Positions 16,091 through 27,565 of a stretch of 64,000 nucleotides of DNA are shown here, piece by piece; position 1 is the stretch's first letter; each line of letters begins with the position of its first letter. This DNA comes from Planctomyces sp. SH-PL14. Lineage in GTDB: Bacteria; Planctomycetota; Planctomycetia; Planctomycetales; Planctomycetaceae. Both the position numbers and the translations under genes were made by a program. The stretch lies in NCBI RefSeq assembly GCF_001610835.1, contig NZ_CP011270.1:1612001-1676000 (forward strand), given 5' to 3'. The notes beneath the pieces are model-generated. The model was not told the origin of the DNA, made no database searches, and was given only the letters and a program-made list of their open reading frames with translations.

Positions 16091-17599
16091 ATGTACGAAC
16101 GCTTCACAGACCGCTCCCGAAAGGTGATGCAGCTGGCCAACGAGGAAGCGCAGCGGTTCCAGCATGAGTACATCGGCACCGAACACATTCTCCTGGGTCT
16201 CCTGAAGGAAGGTTCGGGGGTCGCTGCGAACGTTCTCAGGAACCTGGGTGTTGATCGCGACCGGATTCGCATCGAGGTCGAAACGATCTTGCGGTCGGAA
16301 CGAGACCGCGTAGACAAGGGCGATCTGCCTCGGCCGCCGTGGGCCAAGAAGGTGATCGAGTACGCGATGGAGGAGGGCCGACACCTCAATCACAACTACG
16401 TCGGGACCGAACACCTCCTGCTGGGGCTGCTCCGCGAACCGGAAGGAGTCGCCGCCCGCGTCCTCATGAACCTTGGCCTCAAGCTGGGAGACGTTCGAGA
16501 GGAAGTCCTCAACCTGCTCGGCCACGGGATCGCGCGGGTCGAAGCCCGGGCACCGAAACCCGCGGAATTGCCTTCCGAAATGACCGCACGGGTGCGGCGG
16601 GTTCTCGAGGTCGCTCAGGAGGAGGCGGAGCGTCTCAACGTCGGATTCGTCGGGACGGAGCATCTCCTTCTCGGCCTGGTGCGAGACCAGGCGTGTGTGG
16701 CCGTTCAGATCCTGAGACTGGCGGGGGGAACTCAGGACCTGATCCGTGCGGAAGTCGAGAGAGTCGTCGGCGCGGATCCGACAAAGGGATCCCCGCCCCT
16801 CAAGGGAGCCGTTCCGTATTCCGAGGCGTTCAACCGTGTCCTCACGCTGGCGGAGCAGGAGGCCCGCGATGGCGAACATCTGGGGACCGAACATCTTCTG
16901 TTTGCCCTCCTGTCCGTGCCGGAGGGGCAGGCGGCTCCTGTCCTGGGGCGATTCGGTATCACTATCGGCAAGGCGCGGGAGGCCTATCGGCGGTGGCTCA
17001 GCCGCGGCATCTCACCGAGCCGAAGGCTCTTTCCGCGAGAGTCGGACACGGCCTTCGAAGATCGAGTAGCGGACGGGACGGAAGTTCTTTCGCCCGCGCA
17101 CAGCCGGAGGGCCGCGCGGGTGATGAGGTACGCCAACCAGGAATCTCAGCGGTTCAACCACGAATACGTCGACACGGAACACCTCCTTCTTGGACTTGTG
17201 CAGGAAGGGAAGAGTGTCGCGGTGAACGTTCTAAAGAATCTCGGCATCGACCCGCGGAAGATCCGCCTGGAAGTGGAGAAGAGGATGCAGTCGGGCCCTG
17301 ACATCCTGGCCATCGGCCGGCTGCCGCAGACACCCCGGACGAAGTGGGTGAGGGAGTATGCCACCGAGGAGGCCCGGCTTGCCGGTCATCCGGTCATCGG
17401 GACGGAGCATCTGCTGCTCGGCCTCCTGAGCGTGAGCGAGGGGAAGGCGGCCGAAATTCTCGGCGGTCTGGGTGTGACGATCGATGCGGTCCGCGCGGGA
17501 ATTCGGGACGTGCTGCCGGATCCGCGGATCGCGGAGGATCAGTTCCTGGGAGACGCCCCCCTCGGCGATGAGCCGCAAGACGACTTCCCAGCCTCATGA
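16091..17599 (+). CDS. Clp N-domain concatemer (six Clp_N half-repeats, no ATPase)
   Basis: 502 residues made only of ClpA/ClpC-type N-terminal repeats. The core (I/V)GTEHxLLGL occurs six times: GTEH at 29-32, 105-108, 188-191 and 265-268, DTEH at 361-364, and GTEH at 437-440. This makes three double Clp_N domains. There is no Walker A or B motif, no UVR segment and no other domain; the tail is acidic (GDEPQDDF). By hand alignment, residues 1-147 match the first 147 residues of ClpC (18351-20912) at 119 positions (81%). Residues 341-475 also resemble ClpC, including SGPDILAIGRLPQTPR. The middle pair is more diverged. Clp_N domains recruit adaptors and substrates, so an adaptor, decoy or regulator of ClpC is a reasonable inference. 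A duplicated clpC 5' end is the likely origin. Confidence 0.88.
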   Translation: MYERFTDRSRKVMQLANEEAQRFQHEYIGTEHILLGLLKEGSGVAANVLRNLGVDRDRIRIEVETILRSERDRVDKGDLPRPPWAKKVIEYAMEEGRHLNHNYVGTEHLLLGLLREPEGVAARVLMNLGLKLGDVREEVLNLLGHGIARVEARAPKPAELPSEMTARVRRVLEVAQEEAERLNVGFVGTEHLLLGLVRDQACVAVQILRLAGGTQDLIRAEVERVVGADPTKGSPPLKGAVPYSEAFNRVLTLAEQEARDGEHLGTEHLLFALLSVPEGQAAPVLGRFGITIGKAREAYRRWLSRGISPSRRLFPRESDTAFEDRVADGTEVLSPAHSRRAARVMRYANQESQRFNHEYVDTEHLLLGLVQEGKSVAVNVLKNLGIDPRKIRLEVEKRMQSGPDILAIGRLPQTPRTKWVREYATEEARLAGHPVIGTEHLLLGLLSVSEGKAAEILGGLGVTIDAVRAGIRDVLPDPRIAEDQFLGDAPLGDEPQDDFPAS

Positions 17600-17674
17600 T
17601 TCGGGCTGGGACAAGGGATGTTGGCGAATGCCGAACCATCCGTATGCGTGGCTGGAAAGTCGATTGTCCCTTCC
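17600..17674. other. Short spacer after the Clp-N gene
   Basis: 75 bases with no feature; leads into the inverted repeat at 17675. Confidence 0.3.
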
Positions 17675-17853
17675 GGGAGGGCGAAGCTCCCGCTGAGCCG
17701 CGCGGGTTCGCAAACACGTTCCTTCTGTCATTCGACCTCCCGCCCCTCTTTCGGAGGAGCGGTCCAACCGCGATGGCACCCTTCGGGCGGAGTGAAGGGA
17801 CGTTCCGGCACCTTCTCCACCGCCGCGGCTCGGCCGGAGCCTCGCCCTCCCGA
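17675..17853. repeat. GGGAGGGCGAAGCTCC inverted repeat, copy 1
   Basis: Left arm GGGAGGGCGAAGCTCCCGCT then GAGCCGCG; right arm CGCCGCGGCTCGGCCGGAGC then CTCGCCCTCCC. The arms are near-complementary over about 28 bases and flank about 120 bases. A second copy is at 50539-50665. Both follow within about 80 bases of a gene stop on the plus strand. Confidence 0.8.
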
Positions 17854-17961
17854 GGTCTTTACCTCGAAAAGCGAGGTTCCCTTGATCCTCCCCTTGGCAG
17901 TTATCACTGACTCTCGGGATATGCACACCGACTATCGCTCCTGGCCGCTGCCGCCCGAAGG

Positions 17962-18090
17962 AACACCCGTGATCATCCACGGTTCAGCCGGGAGGGGCCT
18001 CCGGCGGCAAGAGGTCTGGATTGTCGTTGGCCCCTTGATCCCAGTGGCCGTCGCACGATGTGAGCCAAGCATCACTGCGCCGGCCAGCCC
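17962..18090 (+). repeat. Palindromic interspersed element, 3' fragment (copy D)
   Basis: Only the 3' part is present: ATCCACGGTTC, then GGGGCCTCCGGCGGCAAGAG, CCCCTTGATCCCAGTGGCCG, TCGCACGATGTGAGC and TGCGCCGGCCAGC. It is more diverged than the full copies. The rest of the 17854-18350 gap holds no gene. Confidence 0.6.
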
Positions 18091-18220
18091 GCGTCGTGAG
18101 TCTTCGCCAGGGGGCGATCCTGTCCAATCCGTCGACTCCCCCGGCCAAGCTGACAGTCGCCACCCCCTGCCCCACCGGTACTACCGGAATACGTGAATCC
18201 CGATTGCGTCCACCCCGTTC

Positions 18221-18249
18221 TAGACGCTTTCCAGAACGCGGCCTAGAAT
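18221..18249 (+). promoter_or_regulatory. Candidate clpC promoter
   Basis: TAGACG (18221-18226), 17 bases, then TAGAAT (18244-18249): four of six matches to TTGACA and five of six to TATAAT. The stretch GAACGCGGCCTAGAATT around the -10 recurs with one mismatch at 57144-57160, before the HlyD-type adaptor gene. The predicted start would leave a leader of about 95 bases. Confidence 0.4.
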
Positions 18250-18350
18250 TTCGCCGGTTGCCGGATGTTCAGAGTTTGACCTGACGCTTGCCGAAGGGAT
18301 CTCAATCGCAAGTGTTTGTCCGGCAGGAAGTTGAACCAGGGGAATAACGA

Positions 18351-20912
<2,562 letters not shown>

Positions 20913-20940
20913 AGTCGAACTCGACAAGTGAGTGACAACG

Positions 20941-20974
20941 ACACCGCGTGATGAACATCACGCGGTGTTTTTTT
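20941..20974 (+). terminator. Intrinsic terminator of clpC
   Basis: Perfect 12-bp stem, ACACCGCGTGAT (20941-20952) and ATCACGCGGTGT (20957-20968), loop GAAC, followed by a run of seven T (20968-20974). It begins 29 bases after the stop. Confidence 0.95.
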
Positions 20975-20992
20975 GCGCCTAGTACCAACCCA

Positions 20993-21266
20993 ACCGGGGT
21001 CCAAGGGCACCCTGGTGGGGAGTGCAGAGGGGCAACGCCCCTTTGCCCGCCGGAGGCCCTCTCGTCGAGAGCTGTCTGAAGGAGCAAGTGTCCAAGCGCG
21101 GACACCATGCCGTATGCCCCCTCACCAACCCGCGGGGAGCACAAAGGGGACATCCGTTGCTGACCACGGTTCCTCATGGAAGCGCCTCCGGCGGCAAGGG
21201 GTTGCCCCCTTGACCCCAGTGGCCGTGGCACGACGGGTTTGAGCGAACATCGTCGTGCCGGCAAGC
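20993..21266 (+). repeat. Palindromic interspersed element, copy C
   Basis: Near-complete but shorter copy (about 274 bases) directly after the clpC terminator. It begins ACCGGGGTCCAAGGGCACCC, has CTTTGCCCGCCGGAGGCC in the 5' arm and GCCTCCGGCGGCAAGGGG in the 3' arm, and ends CGTGCCGGCAAGCGAG. The CTCAACGCCGGTACC segment of the middle is deleted. Confidence 0.85.
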
Positions 21267-21342
21267 GAGCTATGCACCGCCCCTCAGAATCGGGAAGCGC
21301 ACAAACTTCTCTTGCGTCCACTTTCCCTCCCCAGAAATAATT

Positions 21343-21358
21343 GACGGACGCGTCCGTC
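21343..21358. promoter_or_regulatory. Perfect 16-bp palindrome, probable TetR-family operator
   Basis: GACGGACGCGTCCGTC is its own reverse complement and ends 22 bases before the start of the TetR-family gene. Size, symmetry and place fit an autoregulatory operator controlling the whole tetR-adaptor-pump operon. Binding is inferred, not shown. Confidence 0.65.
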
Positions 21359-21380
21359 CGGTAATCTCTTCCGCGGGTTC

Positions 21381-22022
21381 ATGGAAACACAGCCGACATC
21401 GGTCCGAGGGCCAGGACGCCCCCGGGACGAAGACCTCAGCGCCCGCCGCTCCTCCGAAATCCTCGAAGGAGCGGTCCGGTTCTTCGCCGAATTCGGCTAC
21501 GCCGACGCGGACCTGCAGGTCCTCGCGGACCGGGTCGGCGTCGGCAAAGGGACCATCTACCGCTACTTCCCCAGCAAAGAAACCCTGTTCTTCGCCGCCG
21601 TCGAACACGGCCTGCACCAACTCCGCGAAGCGACCGAAACCGCCGCCGCCCAGGCCGAAACCCCGCTCCAGGCGATCGAACTCGCCATCCGGGCGTACCT
21701 CGGGTTCTTCGACCGGCACCCCGAGATCGTCGAACTCTTCGTCCAGGAACGGGCCCACTTCCGCGACCGCCCCCAGGCGACCTACTTCATCCACCAGGAA
21801 GCCCACTCGCAGGGCTGGCGGCAACTCGTCCTTCAACTCATCGCGGACAAGGTCATCCGCGACATTCCCGTCGACCGCATGATGGCCACCATTTCCCAAC
21901 TGCTCTACGGCACCATGTTCACGAACTACTTCCGAGGTCGAACGCACGCGGTCGAAGACCAGTGCCAGGACATCCTCGACCTCACCTTCCACGGCATCCT
22001 CGAGCCGGGAGTCCGCACATGA
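21381..22022 (+). CDS. TetR/AcrR-family transcriptional repressor
   Basis: 213 residues. The DNA-binding HTH lies at about 23-70: EILEGAVRFFAEFGYADADL, then LADRVGVGKGTIYRYFPSKE, the standard TetR recognition helix. The C-terminal ligand domain (75-210) is all-alpha with no recognisable ligand signature. In AcrR-type systems the repressor leaves DNA when it binds a toxic compound, which turns on the pump. Its stop overlaps the start of the adaptor gene (ATGA), so the repressor is translated with the pump it is expected to control. Confidence 0.92.
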   Translation: METQPTSVRGPGRPRDEDLSARRSSEILEGAVRFFAEFGYADADLQVLADRVGVGKGTIYRYFPSKETLFFAAVEHGLHQLREATETAAAQAETPLQAIELAIRAYLGFFDRHPEIVELFVQERAHFRDRPQATYFIHQEAHSQGWRQLVLQLIADKVIRDIPVDRMMATISQLLYGTMFTNYFRGRTHAVEDQCQDILDLTFHGILEPGVRT

Positions 22023-23347
22023 CCAAGCTCCTTCCCCGCCTCGCCGCGGCCTCTCTCCTGCTCATGACTCTCGCCGGTCCGCTCTGCCTCTCCGGATGCC
22101 AGAAGGGAGAGGCGGTCGCCGACACGAAGGCCGACGCCAAACCGGATCCGATCGTCGTCACGACCGCCCCCGTCGAGTCCCGCAAGGTCGAGCGGCGGGC
22201 TTCAGTCGTCGGCACGCTCAGCGGGTTCGAAGAGTTCACCATGACCCCCAAGGTCGAGGGCCGGGTCGCGTCGATCCTGTTCGACGTGGGAGACCGGGTG
22301 GATCCCGGGACCGTCATGCTGGAACTCGATTCCGTCGATTACCGGCTGGCGGTCGATGAAGCCGAGCGGGGACTGGAGACGGAACTGGCCCGGCTCGGAA
22401 CCGCCCAGGTCCCGAACGAGTCGTTCGACATCGAGAAACTCCCCAGTGTCACCCGGGCCCGGCTCGTGATGGAGAACGCCAAGCGGCGGGCTGACCGGAT
22501 CAACACGCTCTTCCGCTCTAACGCCGCCTCGGAGGACAGCCACGAGCAGGCGCAGTCGGAGCTCGACGTGGCCGACGCCACGCTGAAGCAGACCCGCCTC
22601 GACGCCCAGACCGCCCTGGCCGGCGTCCGCCACCGACAGGCGCAGCTCGCCACGGCGCGGCAGAAGCTCGCCGAGACGAGCCTGACGGCACCCAGGTTTT
22701 CTCCAGGTAAGGAGTTCGGCGAGGCCGCCGTCCAGTATGTCGTCGCCAAACGGATGGTCTCGGTGAGCGAGATGGTCCGGGCCTTCCCGTCGACACCGGT
22801 CTTCGAACTCGTCATCGACAACATCCTCAAATTCCGGACCGCGATCCCCGAGCGGTACCTCTCGCAGGTCCGCCTTGGACAGATGGTGGAGATCCGGGTC
22901 GAAGCGTGGCCGGACCGGGTTTTCCCCGCGCGGGTCTCGCGGATCGAGCCGACGATCCATCAGGAGAGCCGGACGTTCCTGGCGGAAGCACTCGTTGCGA
23001 ACCCGGAACACAAGCTGATGTGCGGCGGTTTCGCCAAGGCGGAAGCAGTCCTCGATGAAAACGCCCACGCCCTCGCCGTCCCGCTCGACGCCATCGTCCA
23101 GTTCGCCGGGGTGACGAAGGTCTTCCGCGTGGTGAACGACGCGGCGGAAGAAGTCGTCGTCCGCCTCGGCGGCCGCGGCCCCGGCTGGGTGGAGGTGATC
23201 GGCGGTCTCTCGGCCGGCGATTCCGTCGTCACGAGCGGCCACTCGAAGCTCTCGAACGGGACGTCCGTCCGGATTCGCGAAAGCCTGGACGACAAGCCGA
23301 CTCTCCCGGCGGACCCGAAGCCAGCCGTGACCGCCGCCAGACACTGA
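22019..23347 (+). CDS. RND efflux periplasmic adaptor lipoprotein (membrane fusion protein)
   Basis: 442 residues from the ATG overlapping tetR. A lipoprotein signal ends in the lipobox LSGC with Cys27 as the lipidated residue. The biotinyl-lipoyl half motifs (VEGRVASILFDVGDRVDPGTVMLELD) are at about 80-110. A helical hairpin covers about 115-225 and includes TRARLVMENAKRRADRINTLF and SHEQAQSELDVADATLKQTR. The beta-barrel and membrane-proximal domains follow (PSTPVFELVIDNILKFRTAIPERYL, HALAVPLDAIVQFAG). Family role: bridges the inner-membrane RND pump and an outer-membrane channel. No outer-membrane factor gene is in the operon, so it must be supplied from elsewhere. Confidence 0.9.
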   Translation: MTKLLPRLAAASLLLMTLAGPLCLSGCQKGEAVADTKADAKPDPIVVTTAPVESRKVERRASVVGTLSGFEEFTMTPKVEGRVASILFDVGDRVDPGTVMLELDSVDYRLAVDEAERGLETELARLGTAQVPNESFDIEKLPSVTRARLVMENAKRRADRINTLFRSNAASEDSHEQAQSELDVADATLKQTRLDAQTALAGVRHRQAQLATARQKLAETSLTAPRFSPGKEFGEAAVQYVVAKRMVSVSEMVRAFPSTPVFELVIDNILKFRTAIPERYLSQVRLGQMVEIRVEAWPDRVFPARVSRIEPTIHQESRTFLAEALVANPEHKLMCGGFAKAEAVLDENAHALAVPLDAIVQFAGVTKVFRVVNDAAEEVVVRLGGRGPGWVEVIGGLSAGDSVVTSGHSKLSNGTSVRIRESLDDKPTLPADPKPAVTAARH

Positions 23348-23451
23348 TGCTGTCATCTGGCTGGGCCGCCACTCGTGGCCGCCGCCGATCCTGATCCAGA
23401 CTCCCCGTTCTGGCCCTGGGCTCTCGCCCCGGGCCCCAGGCCTCCCCCCAA

Positions 23452-26400
23452 ATGCGTATCTGGGAACTCTGCATCCAGCGTCCGATCTTCACCCTCATGC
23501 TGGTCAGCGCGCCGGTCGTGATGGGGCTCGCCGCCTACCCGCGGCTGGGGGTCGACCTGTTTCCGAACGTCGACCTCCCAACGACGGTCGTCACCACGAC
23601 CCTCAAGGGGGCCGGCGTCGAGGAGATGGAGACCTCGGTAACGAAGCTCATCGAGGAGACGGTCAACACGATCTCCGGGATCGACGAGCTCCGTTCCGCG
23701 ACGAAGGAAGGGTTCTCCCAGGTCATCATCCAGTTCGACCTGTTCAAAGACGGCGACATCGCCGCCCAGGAAGTCCGGGACAAGGTCTCGTCGATCCTGA
23801 GCCAGCTCCCGGTCGGGACCGATCCGCCGCTGATCGACAAGTTCGATCTCGACGCGTCCCCCGTGATGACGCTCGCGATTTCCGGGAAGCGGAACTTCCG
23901 CGAAGTGACCGAGATCGCCCGCAAGCAGATCAAAGAGAACCTGGAGACGGTCGGCGGCGTTGGTGCCGTGACGCTCGTGGGGGGACTCAAGCGGGCGATC
24001 AACATCTATATCGATACCGACAAGCTCGTCGGCTTCCGCCTCTCGGCCGACGATGTCCGCCAGGCGCTGATCCGCCAGAACCTCGAACTCCCCGGCGGCC
24101 GCGTCGACCAGGGCTCGAAGGAGCTCGTGCTGCGGACGATGGGACGGCTCGACAAGTCGGCGGACTTCGATGAGCTGATCATCGCCGACCGGGGGGGCTT
24201 CCCGGTTCGGGTCAAGGACATCGGCCGGGTGGAAGACTCCTTCGAGGAGCCCCGCGGCCTGAGCCGCCTCGACGGCGACAACGCCGTGAGCCTCATCATC
24301 CAGAAGCAGTCGGGCAAGAACACCGTCGAGGTGGTCCACGCGGTCAAGGCCCGCCTGGCCAGCATCCGCGACACGCTCCCCGCCGACATCCAGACGGTCG
24401 TCATCCGCGACCAGTCCCGGTTCATCGAGGCGTCGATCGAAGAAGTCCAGTTCCACCTGCTGCTGGCGGCGGTCCTCGTCAGCCTGACGATCCTGCTGTT
24501 CATCCGCGACTGGCGGACCACGATCATCGCCACGCTGGCGATCCCGACTTCGATGGTCCCGACCTTCGCCTGCATGTACTACATGGGCTTCACGCTCAAT
24601 AACATCACGATGCTGGGCCTGATCCTGGCGATCGGGATCGTGATCGACGATGCCGTCGTCGTGCACGAGAACATCTTCCGCCACATGGAGGAAGAGGGAA
24701 AGGACGCCATGGAGGCGTCGAACAGCGCGACCGCCGAGATCGCCGGCGCCGTCGTCGCCACCACGATTTCGCTGCTCGTGATCTTCATCCCGGTCGCCTT
24801 CATGGAAGGCCGCGTCGGCCGGTTCTTCAACTCGTTCGGGTTCACGGTCGGCTTCGCCATCATGGCAAGCATGTTCGTCTCGTTCACCATGACCCCCATG
24901 CTCTGCTCGCGGTTCCTGGTCCTCGAGAAGGGACACAAGACGAGCAAGGAGGGGTTCTTCACCCGGATCATCGACGGCAGCTACCTCGCCATCCTCCGGT
25001 TCTCGCTGCGCCACCGCTGGGTCATCATCCTGGCGACGGTCCTGACGCTCCTCTCGACGCCGGTCATCTTCGGGATGATCGGGAAGGACTTCGTGCCGAA
25101 GGACGACCAGAGCGAGATGGAAATCGCCATGACCCTCCCCGAGGGCTACACCCTTGAGCGGGGCGACAAGGTCCTGAAGGAGATCGAGGAGCGGCTCAAG
25201 AAGCTCCGCGGCGTGACGCACGTCTTCACGATCATCGGCGACACGACCGGCCGCGTGGCGAAGGGCCAGGGGGACGTGACGCAGGCCAACATCTACTGCC
25301 GGCTCGTCGACCTCAAGGAGCGGGACTACTCCCAGTTCGACGTCATGAACGACGCCCGCCTCCTGATGCGGGACTATCCCGACCTCCGCTCCGCCGTCCA
25401 GGAAGTCTCCGCCATCCAGGCGACCGGGTTCCGACAGGTCGACATCGACCTCAACCTGGTGGGCCCCGACTTCGATGTCCTGCAGTCGTACGCGGACAAG
25501 ATCATGGACTACATGCGGAAGAGCGGGCACTACGTCGACATCGACACCAGCCTCTCGATCAGCAAGCCGGAACTGCGGGTCCAGATCGACCGCGAGCGGG
25601 CCTCGGACCTCAGCATCCCGGTGCGGACGATCGCCTCGACGCTCGGGATCCTGGTCGGCGGGGAGCCGGTCAGCAAGTACAAGGAGGCGGACGAGCAGTA
25701 CGACGTCTGGCTCCGGGCCGAAAAGAACTTCCGTGACGACCCGACGAGCGTCGACACGATGACGATCCCGTCGGAGAAGGTCGGTCTCGTCCGGCTCTCG
25801 AACGTGGCGAAGCTCGAACCCGCCCTGGGACCGACGACGATCAACCGCTACGGGCGGATGCGGCAGCTCGTCGTGATCGGGAACCTGAAGGGGATCGCCC
25901 TCGGCGAAGGGATCGAGGAGCTCGACCGGTTCGTCCGGACGCTCAACCTGCCGACCGGCTACCACCACGAGTTCATTGGCCGGGCGAAGCTCCTGCGGGA
26001 ATCGAACTCGAACTTCCTGGTCGCGTTCCTGCTCAGCTTCCTGTTCATGTACATGGTCCTCGCGGCCCAGTTCGAGAGCCTGGTCCACCCGATCACGATC
26101 ATGCTGGCCCTGCCGCTGACGCTGCCGTTCGCCTTCCTCTCGCTGTGGCTCCTGCGGACGAACCTCGACGTCTACGCGATCTTCGGACTGTTCATGTTGT
26201 TTGGCATCGTGAAGAAGAACGGCATCCTTCAGATCGATTACACGAACGTCCTCCGGGGCCGGGGGATGGAGCGGGACGCAGCAATCATGGAGGCCAACAA
26301 GACCCGCCTCCGTCCTATCTTGATGACCACCCTGATGCTGATCGCAGCAATGGTCCCGATTGCCCTCGGCCAGGGGCCGGGCGCCGGATCGCGGGCCAGC

Positions 26401-26562
26401 ATGGCCAAAGTCATCATTGGTGGACAGGCGCTCTCCCTGCTTTTGACTTTGCTGGTCACTCCCGTGGCGTATTCGCTCTGGGACGACTTTACGGCGATCA
26501 TCCGCCGCAGGCTGTCTGTGGCCAGGCCGCAGCCGCTCGCCGCCGCGGAAGGGTCGACCTAA
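23452..26562 (+). CDS. RND-family efflux pump, inner-membrane permease
   Basis: 1036 residues, full family length. Starts MRIWELCIQRPIFTLMLVSAPVVMG, the usual first transmembrane helix. The porter domains follow, with a run of helices at about 335-540 and again at 860-1020. The proton-relay pair is Asp399-Asp400 in GIVIDDAVVVHENIF (TM4). NNITMLGLILAIG and GPGAGSRASMAKVIIGGQ are typical RND blocks. The overall style (DLFPNVDLPTTVVTTTLKGAG, GFRLSADDVRQAL) is that of the HAE1/AcrB-like multidrug group rather than CzcA heavy-metal pumps, which carry different TM4 residues. The gene follows the adaptor by 104 bases. Confidence 0.93.
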   Translation: MRIWELCIQRPIFTLMLVSAPVVMGLAAYPRLGVDLFPNVDLPTTVVTTTLKGAGVEEMETSVTKLIEETVNTISGIDELRSATKEGFSQVIIQFDLFKDGDIAAQEVRDKVSSILSQLPVGTDPPLIDKFDLDASPVMTLAISGKRNFREVTEIARKQIKENLETVGGVGAVTLVGGLKRAINIYIDTDKLVGFRLSADDVRQALIRQNLELPGGRVDQGSKELVLRTMGRLDKSADFDELIIADRGGFPVRVKDIGRVEDSFEEPRGLSRLDGDNAVSLIIQKQSGKNTVEVVHAVKARLASIRDTLPADIQTVVIRDQSRFIEASIEEVQFHLLLAAVLVSLTILLFIRDWRTTIIATLAIPTSMVPTFACMYYMGFTLNNITMLGLILAIGIVIDDAVVVHENIFRHMEEEGKDAMEASNSATAEIAGAVVATTISLLVIFIPVAFMEGRVGRFFNSFGFTVGFAIMASMFVSFTMTPMLCSRFLVLEKGHKTSKEGFFTRIIDGSYLAILRFSLRHRWVIILATVLTLLSTPVIFGMIGKDFVPKDDQSEMEIAMTLPEGYTLERGDKVLKEIEERLKKLRGVTHVFTIIGDTTGRVAKGQGDVTQANIYCRLVDLKERDYSQFDVMNDARLLMRDYPDLRSAVQEVSAIQATGFRQVDIDLNLVGPDFDVLQSYADKIMDYMRKSGHYVDIDTSLSISKPELRVQIDRERASDLSIPVRTIASTLGILVGGEPVSKYKEADEQYDVWLRAEKNFRDDPTSVDTMTIPSEKVGLVRLSNVAKLEPALGPTTINRYGRMRQLVVIGNLKGIALGEGIEELDRFVRTLNLPTGYHHEFIGRAKLLRESNSNFLVAFLLSFLFMYMVLAAQFESLVHPITIMLALPLTLPFAFLSLWLLRTNLDVYAIFGLFMLFGIVKKNGILQIDYTNVLRGRGMERDAAIMEANKTRLRPILMTTLMLIAAMVPIALGQGPGAGSRASMAKVIIGGQALSLLLTLLVTPVAYSLWDDFTAIIRRRLSVARPQPLAAAEGST

Positions 26563-26774
26563 CCCGCAGGGCTGACGGCGGTTCTGTGGCTGCCCGGCTT
26601 CGCCGGCCAAAGAAAATCTTGTCCCGGATTCCGGTCCCGCTTACCATTGAGAAGGGAAGAGATACCCGCACGGACGTCGATCATGAACCGCACGGCACGA
26701 ACTGTGCTGGGCCAGAAGTGCAGGCAGCAGTGCCTGACCGCCGGAATGACCCGGGTTGAGCGAAGGGACGTGTC

Positions 26775-27356
26775 GTGGCCTTTACAGACGTCGACCGCCG
26801 TTTATTGAAGCAGTGCATCAGTCGGGCTCCCGGAGGCTGGGAGGCCTTCATCGACCGCTTCCTGGGCCTGTTTCTCCATGTCATCAAGCACACGGCGAGC
26901 GCCCGCAGCGTGGCGCTGACGTCTGACGACGTCGACGATCTCTGTTCCGAGATCATGCTGATGCTGCTCCAGAACGACTTCGCCGTCCTGCGGCATTTCC
27001 GCGGGAAAGCGTCGCTCTCGACCTATCTTGTCGTCATCGCCCGCCGAGTCGTCGTCCGGGAGCTGATCCAGCGGAAGCAGGCCGAGGCGCTCGGGCACGT
27101 CGCCGCGCACAACAACGCGATGGACGCCGCCGGGAACATTTCCGAAGTCCAGCGGATCGAGAACTCCGACGAAGTGAAGCTGCTGATGGGGGTCCTGGGT
27201 CCCAGCGACTCCGAGATCATCCGGAAGTACCACCTCGAAGGCCGCAGCTACCGGCAGATCAGCGAGGAGCTGGGGATCGCCGAGAACTCGATCGGCCCGA
27301 CCCTCAAGCGAGCCCGCGACCGCCTCCGCGAGATCAACGTCCGCAGCCGGGTTTGA
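26775..27356 (+). CDS. ECF-type RNA polymerase sigma factor
   Basis: 193 residues from a GTG. Region 2 is at about 25-95: DDVDDLCSEIMLMLLQNDFAVLRHFRGKASLSTYLVVIARRVVVREL, the DDLxQE-like motif and the helix that recognises -10 DNA. Region 4 is at about 135-190: LGPSDSEIIRKYHLEGRSYRQISEELGIAENSIGPTLKRARDRL, a HTH. No anti-sigma factor lies beside it and it is not coupled to its neighbours, so its control is not visible. It lies between the pump permease and lgt. Confidence 0.88.
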   Translation: MAFTDVDRRLLKQCISRAPGGWEAFIDRFLGLFLHVIKHTASARSVALTSDDVDDLCSEIMLMLLQNDFAVLRHFRGKASLSTYLVVIARRVVVRELIQRKQAEALGHVAAHNNAMDAAGNISEVQRIENSDEVKLLMGVLGPSDSEIIRKYHLEGRSYRQISEELGIAENSIGPTLKRARDRLREINVRSRV

Positions 27357-27565
27357 TCCACGGATTCCCCGCGTTTTCGAGTCCGCCGACAGGCGGCGGA
27401 GCAAGGCGGGGTCGACTCTTTTTGCCGCGGCAACGTATCCTGATGCCGGGGAGTGGCGGAGGCCGCTCCCGCGAGCTCGAGCGAATGCGGAGAGACTCGC
27501 GCCCTCACAAGAAGGTGCGTGGAGTCCGTCTCGAGACGCCCGTTTGCCGGTGAAGGGATCTGCCG

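Noticed and set aside
15833-16894. N-terminal extension of the DUF1549 gene upstream of 15832
   Set aside because: The extra 350 codons are antisense to the Clp-N gene and lack homology; the signal peptide begins at 15832.
23353-26610. 1085-codon minus-strand frame opposite the RND pump
   Set aside because: Antisense shadow; Asp/Arg/Gly/His-rich with no domain.
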